From positions 1 to 13,677 of the forward strand of contig JAYVJM010000066.1 of NCBI GenBank assembly GCA_043769275.1: a DNA stretch of 13,677 nucleotides. The letters run 5' to 3'. How positions within the stretch are numbered: the first letter of the stretch is position 1; the number at the start of each line of letters is the position of its first letter. Made by a program: the position numbers and the translations under genes. A model generated the notes under the pieces. It did not search any database. It saw only the letters and a list, made by a program, of their open reading frames with translations, and was not told where the DNA came from. Positions 6,598 to 13,677 of this stretch are shown here, in pieces. Source of the stretch: JAYVJM01 sp043769275. GTDB lineage: Bacteria; Pseudomonadota; Gammaproteobacteria; Pseudomonadales; UBA7239.

Positions 6598-7863
6598 GTG
6601 TCTGCATTGAAACCACAACCCTATTCTATTGAAAGAGCGACTATTGCTATTGTAGGCGGCGGCATGGCGGGTGCTAGCTTGGCGTTATTACTGGCGCAGA
6701 AACTGCCACATAGTCGCATTGTTTTAATCGAGCAAAATAGCTTGCAAGCATCCTCGGCGGAACAAACGGTTTTGCCCAGTTTTGATGCGCGCTCTACGGC
6801 ACTGTCATGCAGTACGCAGCGCATTCTGTTGTCCTTGGGTTTGTGGAATGCACTGAAGGAAAAGGCCGCACGCATTGCTGCTGTGCATGTGTCGGAACGT
6901 CATCATGTGGCCGGCATGTTGATGCGTGCGGAAGAAGATGCATTACCCGCGCTGGGTTATGTAGTTGAAAACCGCCACTTGGGTTTTGTTTTGCTGGAAG
7001 CACTGAAAGCGTGTGCCAATGTTGAATGCCTGGAGCACACACACACAAAAGCCGTGCGTTTTACTGCAGACTCGGCTCTTCTGACAATCGAGAAAACAGC
7101 AGAGGAGGCTTCTTCTTTTGAGCTGGCAGCGAGCTTGATCGTGGTTGCTGATGGCAGTCAGTCTGCGTTGCGCCAGCAATTGGGTATCGCGGTAGATCAG
7201 TCGCCGTATTCGCAGCGTGCAATCATCGCCAATATGATTGTTGATAAGCCGCATCAAGGCATTGCCTATGAACGATTCACGGAAACCGGCCCTATCGCTT
7301 TGCTGCCACTACAGGATTGCGCACTGCAACACAGCCGCTACCTTCATCGTATGGCACTGGTGTGGACAGTGCCAGAACGGGAAGCCGAGCAAGTGTTGAG
7401 CCTCTCAGACACTGATTTTATAGCGCGTGTGCAGGCATGCTTTGGTGAGCGATGCGGTGTTTTACAAGCGGCGGGTGCGCGGTTCGCTTATCCGCTGGTA
7501 CTCACGCAAGCGCGTGAACAAGTGCGTACGCGCTTGGTTTTATTTGGTAATGCAGCACATAGCCTGCATCCAGTGGCAGGGCAAGGTTTTAATTTGATTT
7601 TGCGTGACTGTTTGGCTCTGGCCAATACACTCGCAGCCGGACAATCCCAAATGCGCGACGTGGGTGAGTTGGCTTTGTTGCAGCAATATTTGCGTACCCA
7701 AGCATGGGATCAGCAAAAAACGATTACCGCCAGCGATTGGCTGCCACGCCTGTTTTCTTCGCGTGAGCGGGCGCAAAAAACGTTGCGCACTGCGGCTTTG
7801 TTAGGCTTGGATTTTCTGCCTGGCATGCGTGAGCGTTTTGCGCGTTCTGCAACGGGTATTTGA
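6598..7863 (+). CDS. ubiH: 2-octaprenyl-6-methoxyphenol hydroxylase UbiH
   Basis: This 421-residue FAD monooxygenase hydroxylates the C1 position of the prenylated ring during aerobic ubiquinone synthesis. FAD and NAD(P)H sites are clear: the dinucleotide fold IVGGGMAGASLALLL (GGGMAG at 20-25), VADGSQSALR (183-190) and FGNAAHSLHPVAGQGFNL (316-333). The GNAA form, in place of the usual GDAA, is typical of gammaproteobacterial UbiH and separates it from the ubiI paralogue 12 bases downstream. FTETGPIALLPL (227-238) is also characteristic. The start is unclear. GTG at 6598 has only weak pairing upstream, whereas TTG at 6607 has GAGG eight bases before it, so the protein may begin three residues later. 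pepP, which often precedes ubiH in gammaproteobacteria, is absent here. Upstream are the degenerate repeat and a sigma-54-like site. Confidence 0.9.
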   Translation: MSALKPQPYSIERATIAIVGGGMAGASLALLLAQKLPHSRIVLIEQNSLQASSAEQTVLPSFDARSTALSCSTQRILLSLGLWNALKEKAARIAAVHVSERHHVAGMLMRAEEDALPALGYVVENRHLGFVLLEALKACANVECLEHTHTKAVRFTADSALLTIEKTAEEASSFELAASLIVVADGSQSALRQQLGIAVDQSPYSQRAIIANMIVDKPHQGIAYERFTETGPIALLPLQDCALQHSRYLHRMALVWTVPEREAEQVLSLSDTDFIARVQACFGERCGVLQAAGARFAYPLVLTQAREQVRTRLVLFGNAAHSLHPVAGQGFNLILRDCLALANTLAAGQSQMRDVGELALLQQYLRTQAWDQQKTITASDWLPRLFSSRERAQKTLRTAALLGLDFLPGMRERFARSATGI

Positions 7864-7875
7864 GGGCTGTCTGCC

Positions 7876-9129
7876 ATGAATGAGCCAAAAGAATCGCCTG
7901 CCGGTAGTGGTGACCTGTTTGATATTGCCATCGTCGGCGGCGGCATCGTTGGCAGTGCGCTGGCCTGTGCGTTGGCAGACAGCGACTATCGCGTGATTTT
8001 GATTGACAGCAACAGCGCGAAAGCCTTTTCAAAAGCCGATTTTTTTGATGCGCGTGTTGTGTCGCTGGCGAGTGCTGCACAGGATTTTTTACGCGATTTG
8101 GGCGTGTGGGAGAATATGGCCGCACAACGACTGTCGCCGTTTGAGTCTATGCACGTCTGGGATGCCGAAGGCACGGGCGATGTTTTATTCCATTGCGATG
8201 ATGTACAGCAGCCGGCACTGGGGCACATTGTTGAAAACACGCTGCTGGTCAGTGCGCTACAAGAAAAGTTGCGCAGTGAAGATGCGCGCTATGCCAACAT
8301 CCATTGGGCGTGCCCAGATACCGTTAGGAATATCAACTTCACCCCCGAAAAAACGGAAGGCCACGGGGTCTGGGACATTGATCTGCGCAGCAGGAAAACG
8401 GTTCGCGCCACATTGATGGTAGCAGCAGATGGCGCCTCTTCCAGTATGCGTAAGTTGGCGGGCATCCAAACGCTGGAGTGGGATTACGGCCACAGCGCGC
8501 TGATTGCGACAGTCAAAACGCAAAAACCGCACGCGCGTTGTGCGCGTCAACGTTTTCTTACGCAAGGCCCGCTGGCCTTTTTGCCCTTATGGGATGCACA
8601 GGGCGACGAGCACTGGTGTTCCGTGGTGTGGTCGACATCTCCAGCGCAGGCTGACGACTTAAGGGCAATGCCGGAAGCGGATTTTGCACAAACTTTAGAG
8701 CGGGCGTTTGAGTCGCGTTTGGGTGCTATAACCGACGTGCGTGGGCGCTTTGTTTTTCCGCTGCGCCAACGTCACGCACAACTGTATTACCGCGAGCAGA
8801 TTGTCTTAATGGGCGACGCTGCGCACACGATTCACCCGTTGGCTGGCCAAGGCGTGAACTTGGGTTTGATGGATGCCAAAGTGCTAGCTGAAGAGTTGCT
8901 GATAGCCAAGGCACGCAGTTTATCGCCTGCACACAGCAGTGTATTGCAGCGTTATCAGCGGCGCCGTCGTGGTGCCAATGTCTCCATGGCGGCGACAATG
9001 GAGTTTTTCTTGCGTATATTTGCGCGCCGCGAATTGCCGTTACGTTGGTTGCGTAATATGGGCATGCGCAGCCTGAATCAAGTACCTTTCTTGAAGCGCG
9101 AAATTATGCGGCGGGCGATGGGGCTGTAG
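7876..9129 (+). CDS. ubiI: UbiI/VisC family FAD-dependent ubiquinone-biosynthesis hydroxylase
   Basis: This 417-residue paralogue of UbiH carries out the C5 ring hydroxylation of ubiquinone synthesis, by analogy with UbiI (formerly VisC). It has IAIVGGGIVGSALACAL (GGGIVG at 21-26), VAADGASSSMRKL (182-194) and LMGDAAHTIHPLAGQGVNLG (311-330) followed by LMDAKVLAEEL. The LMD that follows favours UbiI over UbiF, though UbiF cannot be fully excluded. The gene starts at ATG 7876 with GAGGG about nine bases upstream, 12 bases after ubiH, so the two are almost certainly co-transcribed. Codon use and length are normal and both genes appear intact. It ends facing the DUF2889 gene, with a REP-like repeat in between. 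Confidence 0.9.
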   Translation: MNEPKESPAGSGDLFDIAIVGGGIVGSALACALADSDYRVILIDSNSAKAFSKADFFDARVVSLASAAQDFLRDLGVWENMAAQRLSPFESMHVWDAEGTGDVLFHCDDVQQPALGHIVENTLLVSALQEKLRSEDARYANIHWACPDTVRNINFTPEKTEGHGVWDIDLRSRKTVRATLMVAADGASSSMRKLAGIQTLEWDYGHSALIATVKTQKPHARCARQRFLTQGPLAFLPLWDAQGDEHWCSVVWSTSPAQADDLRAMPEADFAQTLERAFESRLGAITDVRGRFVFPLRQRHAQLYYREQIVLMGDAAHTIHPLAGQGVNLGLMDAKVLAEELLIAKARSLSPAHSSVLQRYQRRRRGANVSMAATMEFFLRIFARRELPLRWLRNMGMRSLNQVPFLKREIMRRAMGL

Positions 9130-9166
9130 TATGTGCATTTAAAAACCACCGCCCCAACTGACATAT

Positions 9167-9225
9167 CCGTTCGTGGTGAGCTTGTCGAACCATGAACAGC
9201 CCTTCGACAGACTCAGGGCGAGCGG
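9167..9225. repeat. REP-like palindromic repeat, copy 2
   Basis: A 59-base imperfect palindrome. The left arm starts ccgttcgtggtgagcttgtc and the right arm ends cttcgacagactcagggcga plus gcgg; the arms pair over about 23 bases around a short centre. It lies between the convergent ends of ubiI and the DUF2889 gene, where the folded RNA could help end transcription from both sides. The same repeat type is scattered in intergenic DNA of many proteobacteria. Confidence 0.85.
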
Positions 9226-9254
9226 TAAATCAGGCAGTGATGGTTAGCCAAGCA

Positions 9255-10040
9255 CTAAACAAAGCGCAATAGCTGTTCTGGCGTATCCGTGAAGTCTCGT
9301 ACCACATTGCCCAAACGCAAAGCATCGAAAAGCACAGGCTCGGAATAGCTGTAACAAACGCCTTTTGGCATAGGGTCATCCTCCAAGCCCGAGCCTTCCA
9401 GTTCGTCGATCAGCACATGGCGTGTCGTGGCGACCATCAAGCCACGCTGCACTATCAGTGCCAACTCTAGTTGATCGACCGGTAAATTTTGCTCTGCCCA
9501 GTTAGCAAAACCTTTATGCGTGCTGATGCCCATCCATGCGCCTTCTGTTTCTATCACATTGTTACGAATGCGCCAGAGAAACGTAGGCTTGCCGTCAATA
9601 CAGCCTTCTGTGCGATAAATTCCCTCATGCGCGTCGTGAATGGCAATGTCGTACTGGCGCACAGGTTGGTTGCGCAGCGCGTGCGTGATGGCGAGGCCAA
9701 GCAAGTCAAATTGATGAGTGCAATGTGCGCGCGGATTATTGTCGTGCAGCAGTGCGCGGGGCGATGTTGAGAGCGACGTGCCGACCAGCGTTTTCAGTAC
9801 CGCATTGGCACCAGTGCAGGTGTCGAGTGGCACGCGCTGCGGCTGCGGATTGATGGCGGTAATTGTGTGGCCATCGTGAAATAGCGCAATACGAAAACCG
9901 TGAATATCGTCTTCCATTTCGGCAAGCACTTGTTGTTTGCTCTCATGGCGCAAACGCACACGGCGGCGATAAATGCCGGTTCCGTAGCAAGGGTTGGGTG
10001 TCATTTTGAAGGGTTTGATTGCGCTTGTTTTAACGGCCAT
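9255..10040 (-). CDS. DUF2889 domain-containing protein
   Basis: This 261-residue soluble protein of unknown function has no signal peptide or membrane segment. It fits DUF2889 by its opening YRRRVRL (24-30), an acidic then IHGFRIALFHDG stretch (46-57), PLDTCTGA (71-78) and the CTHQFDL motif (107-113), equivalent to the family's CTH-containing signature. Cys75, Cys107 and His109 are candidates for a conserved functional site, but no activity can be assigned. The ATG at 10040 has AGGTGA about seven bases upstream. It is the last reverse-strand gene and is separated from the endonuclease-family gene by a 136-base gap containing a REP-like repeat, so it may be transcribed separately. Confidence 0.8.
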   Translation of the reverse strand: MAVKTSAIKPFKMTPNPCYGTGIYRRRVRLRHESKQQVLAEMEDDIHGFRIALFHDGHTITAINPQPQRVPLDTCTGANAVLKTLVGTSLSTSPRALLHDNNPRAHCTHQFDLLGLAITHALRNQPVRQYDIAIHDAHEGIYRTEGCIDGKPTFLWRIRNNVIETEGAWMGISTHKGFANWAEQNLPVDQLELALIVQRGLMVATTRHVLIDELEGSGLEDDPMPKGVCYSYSEPVLFDALRLGNVVRDFTDTPEQLLRFV

Positions 10041-10100
10041 AACAGCTCACCTGATAAATAAAAAGCCACGTAGGGTAGGCAGGAATACGAAATAACGGCT

Positions 10101-10157
10101 CCGTTCATGGCGAGCTTGTCGAACCATAACACCCTTCGACAGACTCAGGGCTAACGG
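10101..10157. repeat. REP-like palindromic repeat, copy 3
   Basis: A 57-base imperfect palindrome. The left arm starts ccgttcatggcgagcttgtc and the right arm ends cttcgacagactcagggcta plus acgg. It is nearly the same as copy 2, with arm differences that partly keep pairing. It lies between two reverse-strand genes (the endonuclease-family gene and the DUF2889 gene), just after the first one's stop codon. Confidence 0.85.
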
Positions 10158-10176
10158 AAGGCAGGCTCTAAAGCGG

Positions 10177-10914
10177 CTACTCGGGATAGCTAAACTCTGC
10201 GTACAGCGGGCAGTGGTCGGACAGTAATCGCCAAGTGTGATTATGCAAGCACGCGGCGGCTTGCAACTGTAAATGACGGTAATAAATTCTGTCCATACGC
10301 AACATTGGCCATGCCGAGGGAAAAGTTTTTTGCGGCTTTCCGTGAACGTCTTGCAGGGCTTCCCGCAAGCCACTTTGCAACAATAGCGCGTGCGCCTGTT
10401 CTTGCCAGTCATTAAAATCGCCGGCCAAAATCAGCGGCGCATCGAGAGGAATTGTTTGCAGTATGGCTTGAAGTTTTTGCATTTGGTGACGACGTTCCCA
10501 TGCCAGTAAGCCCAGATGCGCGCACAAAACATGAATGCCGTTTTCCGTGATTGCGTGCAAAACGCCGCGTTGTGAAAATGGCAGAACGCTGATGTCGTGG
10601 TTGGCATAGTGCGAAAAGGCAAATTTACTCAAAATGGCATTGCCGTGATGGCCTTGTGGATAAACCGCATTTTTTCCATAAGCATGGTGGCTCCATATGG
10701 TGTCAGCCAGAAACTCAAGCTGCGATTCTGAAATCCATTGCGGGTGTTTTTTTACGCGCCGTTGGTTTTCGCCTACCACCTCCTGTAGGCAGAGGATATC
10801 CGCCTCGGTTGCGCGTAAAGCATGACGAATATTTCCCAAAACAAAGCGGCGATTGCCAATGTTAAAACCCTTGTGGATGTTATATGACAACACGCGCAAC
10901 CGCTTTTTTGTCAT
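10177..10914 (-). CDS. Endonuclease/exonuclease/phosphatase family protein (YbhP-like)
   Basis: This 245-residue Mg-dependent phosphodiesterase-fold protein has all expected EEP residues: SYNIHKG (Asn12), LQEVVG (Glu45), CAHLGL (His133), GDFNDW (Asp166, Asn168), MDRI (Asp208) and SDHCPLYA (Asp233, His234). It has no signal peptide. The ATG at 10914 has AAGGA about seven bases upstream. The gene follows clsB by 27 bases. In E. coli the related ybhP sits beside clsB (ybhO), and the pairing here, in the opposite order, supports a linked role. The substrate is unknown; DNA, phosphoinositide-like or lipid phosphodiesters are all possible for this fold. Confidence 0.85.
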   Translation of the reverse strand: MTKKRLRVLSYNIHKGFNIGNRRFVLGNIRHALRATEADILCLQEVVGENQRRVKKHPQWISESQLEFLADTIWSHHAYGKNAVYPQGHHGNAILSKFAFSHYANHDISVLPFSQRGVLHAITENGIHVLCAHLGLLAWERRHQMQKLQAILQTIPLDAPLILAGDFNDWQEQAHALLLQSGLREALQDVHGKPQKTFPSAWPMLRMDRIYYRHLQLQAAACLHNHTWRLLSDHCPLYAEFSYPE

Positions 10915-10941
10915 GTGAGTTCCTTTTTCGCTATCTATTTA

Positions 10942-12090
10942 TTACAGCCAGTAGCGTAACAGGCGCGGGATTTGCCCCAGCATGACAAGCCGCGCATAAC
11001 GCTTGCTGATGTTTTCAGCTGTAATTTCCTTGCTGTTTTGAACCATTTCTTGAAAATGGTTTTCTATGCTCTCTATGGATGAAGGCTTAAATAGCTCGAT
11101 ATCCAGCTCAATATCATGCAGTAAGCTGCGGTGATTCATATTGCTGCTGCCGATAACCAGCCGCTCATCAATCACCATGTATTTCGTGTGCAGAATCCCT
11201 TTGCTGTACGCGTGTATGTGTACACCTGCGTGGAGTAAATCCATGTAATAGGTGCTGGAAAGCGCGGGGAAAAAGGGCACGTCCGATTTTTTGGATACGA
11301 TGATGTGCACGTCAATGCCGCGAACAGCCGCTGCTTTTAAGGCTCGGATCAGCACATCCGTCGGTGAAAAATAGGCGCTTTCTATCCAAATGCGCTGTGT
11401 GGCGCAGCTCATGCTTTCAAGCAGTTTTTTCAGGCGCTTTTTACGCAAGACGCGGCTGTAATTGGTGATGGGGTAGCGCAAAAAATAAGCCGATAGCTTG
11501 TGGATGTTGTGCGTCCAAACTGCTGAAAAAAACTCGCCGAGAAGAACGCATCGTCCCCCCGTTACACGCGCGACAGCATCTATCCAGTTGTTGTCGGCGT
11601 TGGCGCGAAAAATATGTTTGTCGGTGATATTAAAACTGCCAACCCACGCAATGTATCCATCAACTAAACACAATTTGCTGTGCTGTCTTTTGTTGATGGA
11701 TGTCCAGCGCATAAGGATGTGGCTTATCCACGCAGCCCGCCTGAGCTGCCCTGTAGACAGGCACCAAGGCAGCGGATGATAAACAGCGAGTTCCGCACCG
11801 TGGTTTTGCAGCGCCTTCTGTATGGGCTTGATCGCACCAAAAGACCCTATGCCGTCGACGATGACGCACACCTTGATACCCTGCGCGCTGGCGGCGCACA
11901 GCGCGTTCAAAATAGGAATTCCAACCGTATCCAGCTCAAAAATATAGGTTTGCAGTTGGATGCTTTTCTGCGCGCTTTTGATGTCGCTCAAAAGATTATT
12001 GAGCCAATCTTCATCGCAAAAAAATACCTGTTCCGTTTCCCATAAGGGTAACGGCGCAAGAAGCTGAGGGTGCTTTTTGTTGTGGAACAT
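10942..12090 (-). CDS. clsB: Cardiolipin synthase B-like phospholipase D family protein
   Basis: This 382-residue phospholipase D-superfamily protein most resembles ClsB, which joins phosphatidyl groups to make cardiolipin or related lipids at the inner membrane. Two complete HKD motifs are present: HSKLCLVDG (His137, Lys139, Asp144) followed by GSFN, and HTKYMVIDE (His301, Lys303, Asp308) followed by GSSNMNHRS. QTYIFELDTVG (47-57) is the typical N-terminal strand region. There is no N-terminal membrane helix, as in ClsB and unlike ClsA. The first HKD has Ser where most ClsB have Arg after the His. ATG 12090 is chosen because it lies 20 bases after the elbB stop. The in-frame extension to 12228 would overlap elbB and has no family similarity. 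It sits between elbB and the EEP gene. Confidence 0.85.
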   Translation of the reverse strand: MFHNKKHPQLLAPLPLWETEQVFFCDEDWLNNLLSDIKSAQKSIQLQTYIFELDTVGIPILNALCAASAQGIKVCVIVDGIGSFGAIKPIQKALQNHGAELAVYHPLPWCLSTGQLRRAAWISHILMRWTSINKRQHSKLCLVDGYIAWVGSFNITDKHIFRANADNNWIDAVARVTGGRCVLLGEFFSAVWTHNIHKLSAYFLRYPITNYSRVLRKKRLKKLLESMSCATQRIWIESAYFSPTDVLIRALKAAAVRGIDVHIIVSKKSDVPFFPALSSTYYMDLLHAGVHIHAYSKGILHTKYMVIDERLVIGSSNMNHRSLLHDIELDIELFKPSSIESIENHFQEMVQNSKEITAENISKRYARLVMLGQIPRLLRYWL

Positions 12091-12110
12091 AAAAGGCCTG
12101 ATTGACGAGA

Positions 12111-12767
12111 TCAGCTCATGTCCAGTACGGCATCGACCAGTTTCGCTATGCCAAGAAATGCCTCCGAACTCGATTGCGCAAGCATAAAAGCAGGGGTTGT
12201 GACGAGTTTGTGCGTGCGATCGATGCAAATATCGTCAACCGCGCAAGCGGCGTGTACGGCACCTGTGGCATTTATTGCGGCGACTGTTTGGGCATCATCG
12301 CCTATCGTTGCCTTAACGCCCTTGCCGAAAATGGCAGCAGCCATAACGGGGGCGATGCAAACCAACCCAATTGGTTTGCCTGCGTGCTGCATAGCTTTTG
12401 CAAAGCGCAGGAAATCGGCCTGTACGGTGAGCTCGCTGCCCTTGAGCGCAAAGCTGCACAAGTTTTTTGCAGCACCAAAACCACCAGGCACAATGAGCGC
12501 ATCGAAGTCTTCTGCGCGTGCGGCGGTGATGGCCTTGATGTTACCGCGTGCAATACGTGCGGCTTCCGTCAGCACATTTCGGCTCTCGCTTGTGACGATA
12601 TTGCCCGTTAGATGGTTGACGACATCCTGTTGAGGAACGTCTGGCGCGAAGCATTGCACGTTTGCGCCGAGCTGCGACAGGCGCAGCAGCACCAATACGG
12701 CCTCGTGAATTTCCGCGCCATCTTTGAAGCCACAACCAGCTAAAACAACGGCTACACGTTTGCTCAT
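12111..12767 (-). CDS. elbB: Isoprenoid biosynthesis glyoxalase ElbB (DJ-1/PfpI family)
   Basis: This 218-residue cytoplasmic protein almost equals E. coli ElbB in length. The DJ-1 fold is shown by VAVVLAGCGFKDGAEIHEAV (5-24, Glu19), ALIVPGGFGAAKNL (90-103) and the nucleophile elbow GLVCIAPVM (Cys137). The C-terminal KLVTTPAFML (187-196) is typical of ElbB. Family members have glyoxalase-type activity and have been linked to isoprenoid synthesis, though the natural role is uncertain. The start is the ATG at 12767, with GGGGGAG about seven bases upstream. The GTG at 12827 is an unlikely earlier start. It is preceded by the patatin gene 59 bases away and followed by clsB 20 bases away, in the same direction. 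Confidence 0.92.
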   Translation of the reverse strand: MSKRVAVVLAGCGFKDGAEIHEAVLVLLRLSQLGANVQCFAPDVPQQDVVNHLTGNIVTSESRNVLTEAARIARGNIKAITAARAEDFDALIVPGGFGAAKNLCSFALKGSELTVQADFLRFAKAMQHAGKPIGLVCIAPVMAAAIFGKGVKATIGDDAQTVAAINATGAVHAACAVDDICIDRTHKLVTTPAFMLAQSSSEAFLGIAKLVDAVLDMS

Positions 12768-12826
12768 AAACACGCTCCCCCAATGACCGGTGTTTCGCGC
12801 CAAGCGTAGCGTGAGCGACAAGCCCA

Positions 12827-13677
12827 CTACCGGCGAGAGCGCAATTCTATGCCTATTGCGTGAGGCATGGGCAACTGCTTGAGCGCGACGTATTGCTTCC
12901 CTTTATTTTTTGCCACCGCCACCGCAGGTTGCATGAACCCAGGCGGCGCCTTCTGCCAAGGAAAACCCTTCAGCACCATACTGTAGCCGGTGTCGTAGAG
13001 TTTGCGCATGTACTCGTTATCAAACTCTTCTTTGTGGGGCGCATTGAAGGAGGAGGGGATGAAGGCAAGGTTAAAATCGACATTATCGCGTTGAGTGGTA
13101 GCGTAGATTCGATAAAGATCACCAATGCCTTGGCTGTGGATCAAAGAAGCAACGGCGCGTGCTGCAATGCTGATCGTACCGCGCTCAACTTGTGCCCAGT
13201 CAGGGTTCGCCTGCGCATTGCGTATCACGTAAATTTTACGCTCGCGGGCACCTGTGGCTGTCGCGATATCATTGACGCGAATGCCAGACGGATAAGCAAA
13301 CACCTGCGCCATTATGCCGCCATCCACATGCATTTCTTGGTAGTGTTTGCCGTTGATATCCACGTCAAACATTGCAGGCGGAAGTCCACCAGGCACGGAT
13401 GCTGATGCAATCATGATCTTTACAAACAAGTCTGCGGCTTTAGCACCGCCATACGTGGCGATTTTCCCCATATCCCAAATAATGGCGCGCCTTGCATCAA
13501 TATCAGCGGTGGCAATGAGTAAAAAGCGTCCCTTTGCATACTCCGCCGCGATTTCCTTCAGCATATCTTCGGTTACCGATCTGATGTTACGCAGCCGCCC
13601 TAAATTGCTGAAGTTCTGCATAGGCGGCTCGCGATGCGTTGATGAGTAATTTCCGACAAAGCGCGAAGGGATTGAGC
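12827..13677 (-). CDS. Patatin-like phospholipase, C-terminal part (5' end outside window)
   Basis: This is the C-terminal ~283 residues of a patatin-family lipid acyl hydrolase. The frame stays open to the right edge of the window, so the ATG at 13621 is internal. Visible signature parts (numbered from that ATG) are EIAAEYAKGRFLLIATADID (23-42), IWDMGKIA (48-55), ASASVPGGLPP (72-82) and EMHVDGGIMAQVF (96-108), whose Asp100 in DGG is the catalytic Asp of the Ser-Asp dyad. The GxSxG nucleophile motif must lie upstream, outside the window. There is no sign of frameshift. It is the first visible gene of the reverse-strand run and is followed by elbB. Since clsB lies two genes downstream, phospholipid turnover is a plausible shared theme. 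Confidence 0.85.
   Translation of the reverse strand, partial: SIPSRFVGNYSSTHREPPMQNFSNLGRLRNIRSVTEDMLKEIAAEYAKGRFLLIATADIDARRAIIWDMGKIATYGGAKAADLFVKIMIASASVPGGLPPAMFDVDINGKHYQEMHVDGGIMAQVFAYPSGIRVNDIATATGARERKIYVIRNAQANPDWAQVERGTISIAARAVASLIHSQGIGDLYRIYATTQRDNVDFNLAFIPSSFNAPHKEEFDNEYMRKLYDTGYSMVLKGFPWQKAPPGFMQPAVAVAKNKGKQYVALKQLPMPHAIGIELRSRR

Noticed and set aside
8003..8416. Forward open frame of 137 codons inside ubiI
   Set aside because: It is an overlapping frame within a well-supported FAD monooxygenase gene.
12091..12228. N-terminal extension of ClsB
   Set aside because: It overlaps the elbB end in another frame and shows no phospholipase D family similarity.
12102..12633. Two long forward open frames opposite elbB
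   Set aside because: They are antisense shadows of elbB, whose protein has clear DJ-1/ElbB motifs and a good ribosome-binding site.
12860..13405. Forward open frame of 181 codons opposite the patatin gene
   Set aside because: The reverse frame has patatin motifs (ASASVPGG, DGG). The forward product has no recognisable domain.

Overview
The window reads as about 13.7 kb of chromosome from a gammaproteobacterium with mid-range GC. The clues are an ubiH-ubiI pair for aerobic ubiquinone synthesis, an MSHA-type pilus ATPase and platform pair (mshE-mshG), ElbB, and a ClsB/YbhP-like pair. Species cannot be named from this sequence alone. No tRNA, rRNA or CRISPR array was seen.

Layout. (1) 1-~510: one end of an IS630-family insertion sequence, reverse strand, cut by the window edge; its transposase frame is broken. 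(2) ~512-761: no gene, only a reverse-strand hairpin terminator (693-719) for the next gene. (3) 762-2354, reverse: secreted alkaline phosphatase PhoA, with a good candidate Pho box in the divergent promoter region. (4) 2570-5582, forward: mshE (c-di-GMP-type pilus assembly ATPase) and mshG (inner-membrane platform), 7 bases apart, with no pilin or secretin genes nearby. (5) 5820-6335, forward: a small phage-type lysozyme-fold protein, preceded by 50 open codons without an ATG. (6) 6598-9129, forward: ubiH then ubiI, two paralogous FAD monooxygenases. A sequence resembling a sigma-54 promoter lies about 120 bases upstream. (7) 9255-13677, all reverse: a patatin-like phospholipase (5' end outside the window), elbB, clsB, an endonuclease/exonuclease/phosphatase-family protein and a DUF2889 protein. 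The first four are closely spaced and probably form one transcription unit with a membrane-lipid theme.

Three copies of an imperfect palindromic REP-like repeat (6380-6444 degenerate, 9167-9225, 10101-10157) sit only between genes. Most of the window is ordinary housekeeping or accessory DNA. The points most worth a second look are the phage-type lysozyme-like gene, the isolated mshE-mshG pair, the Pho box, the possible sigma-54 site before ubiH, and the decayed IS630 transposase with its A7 slip site. I did not find convincing evidence of a wholly new system.
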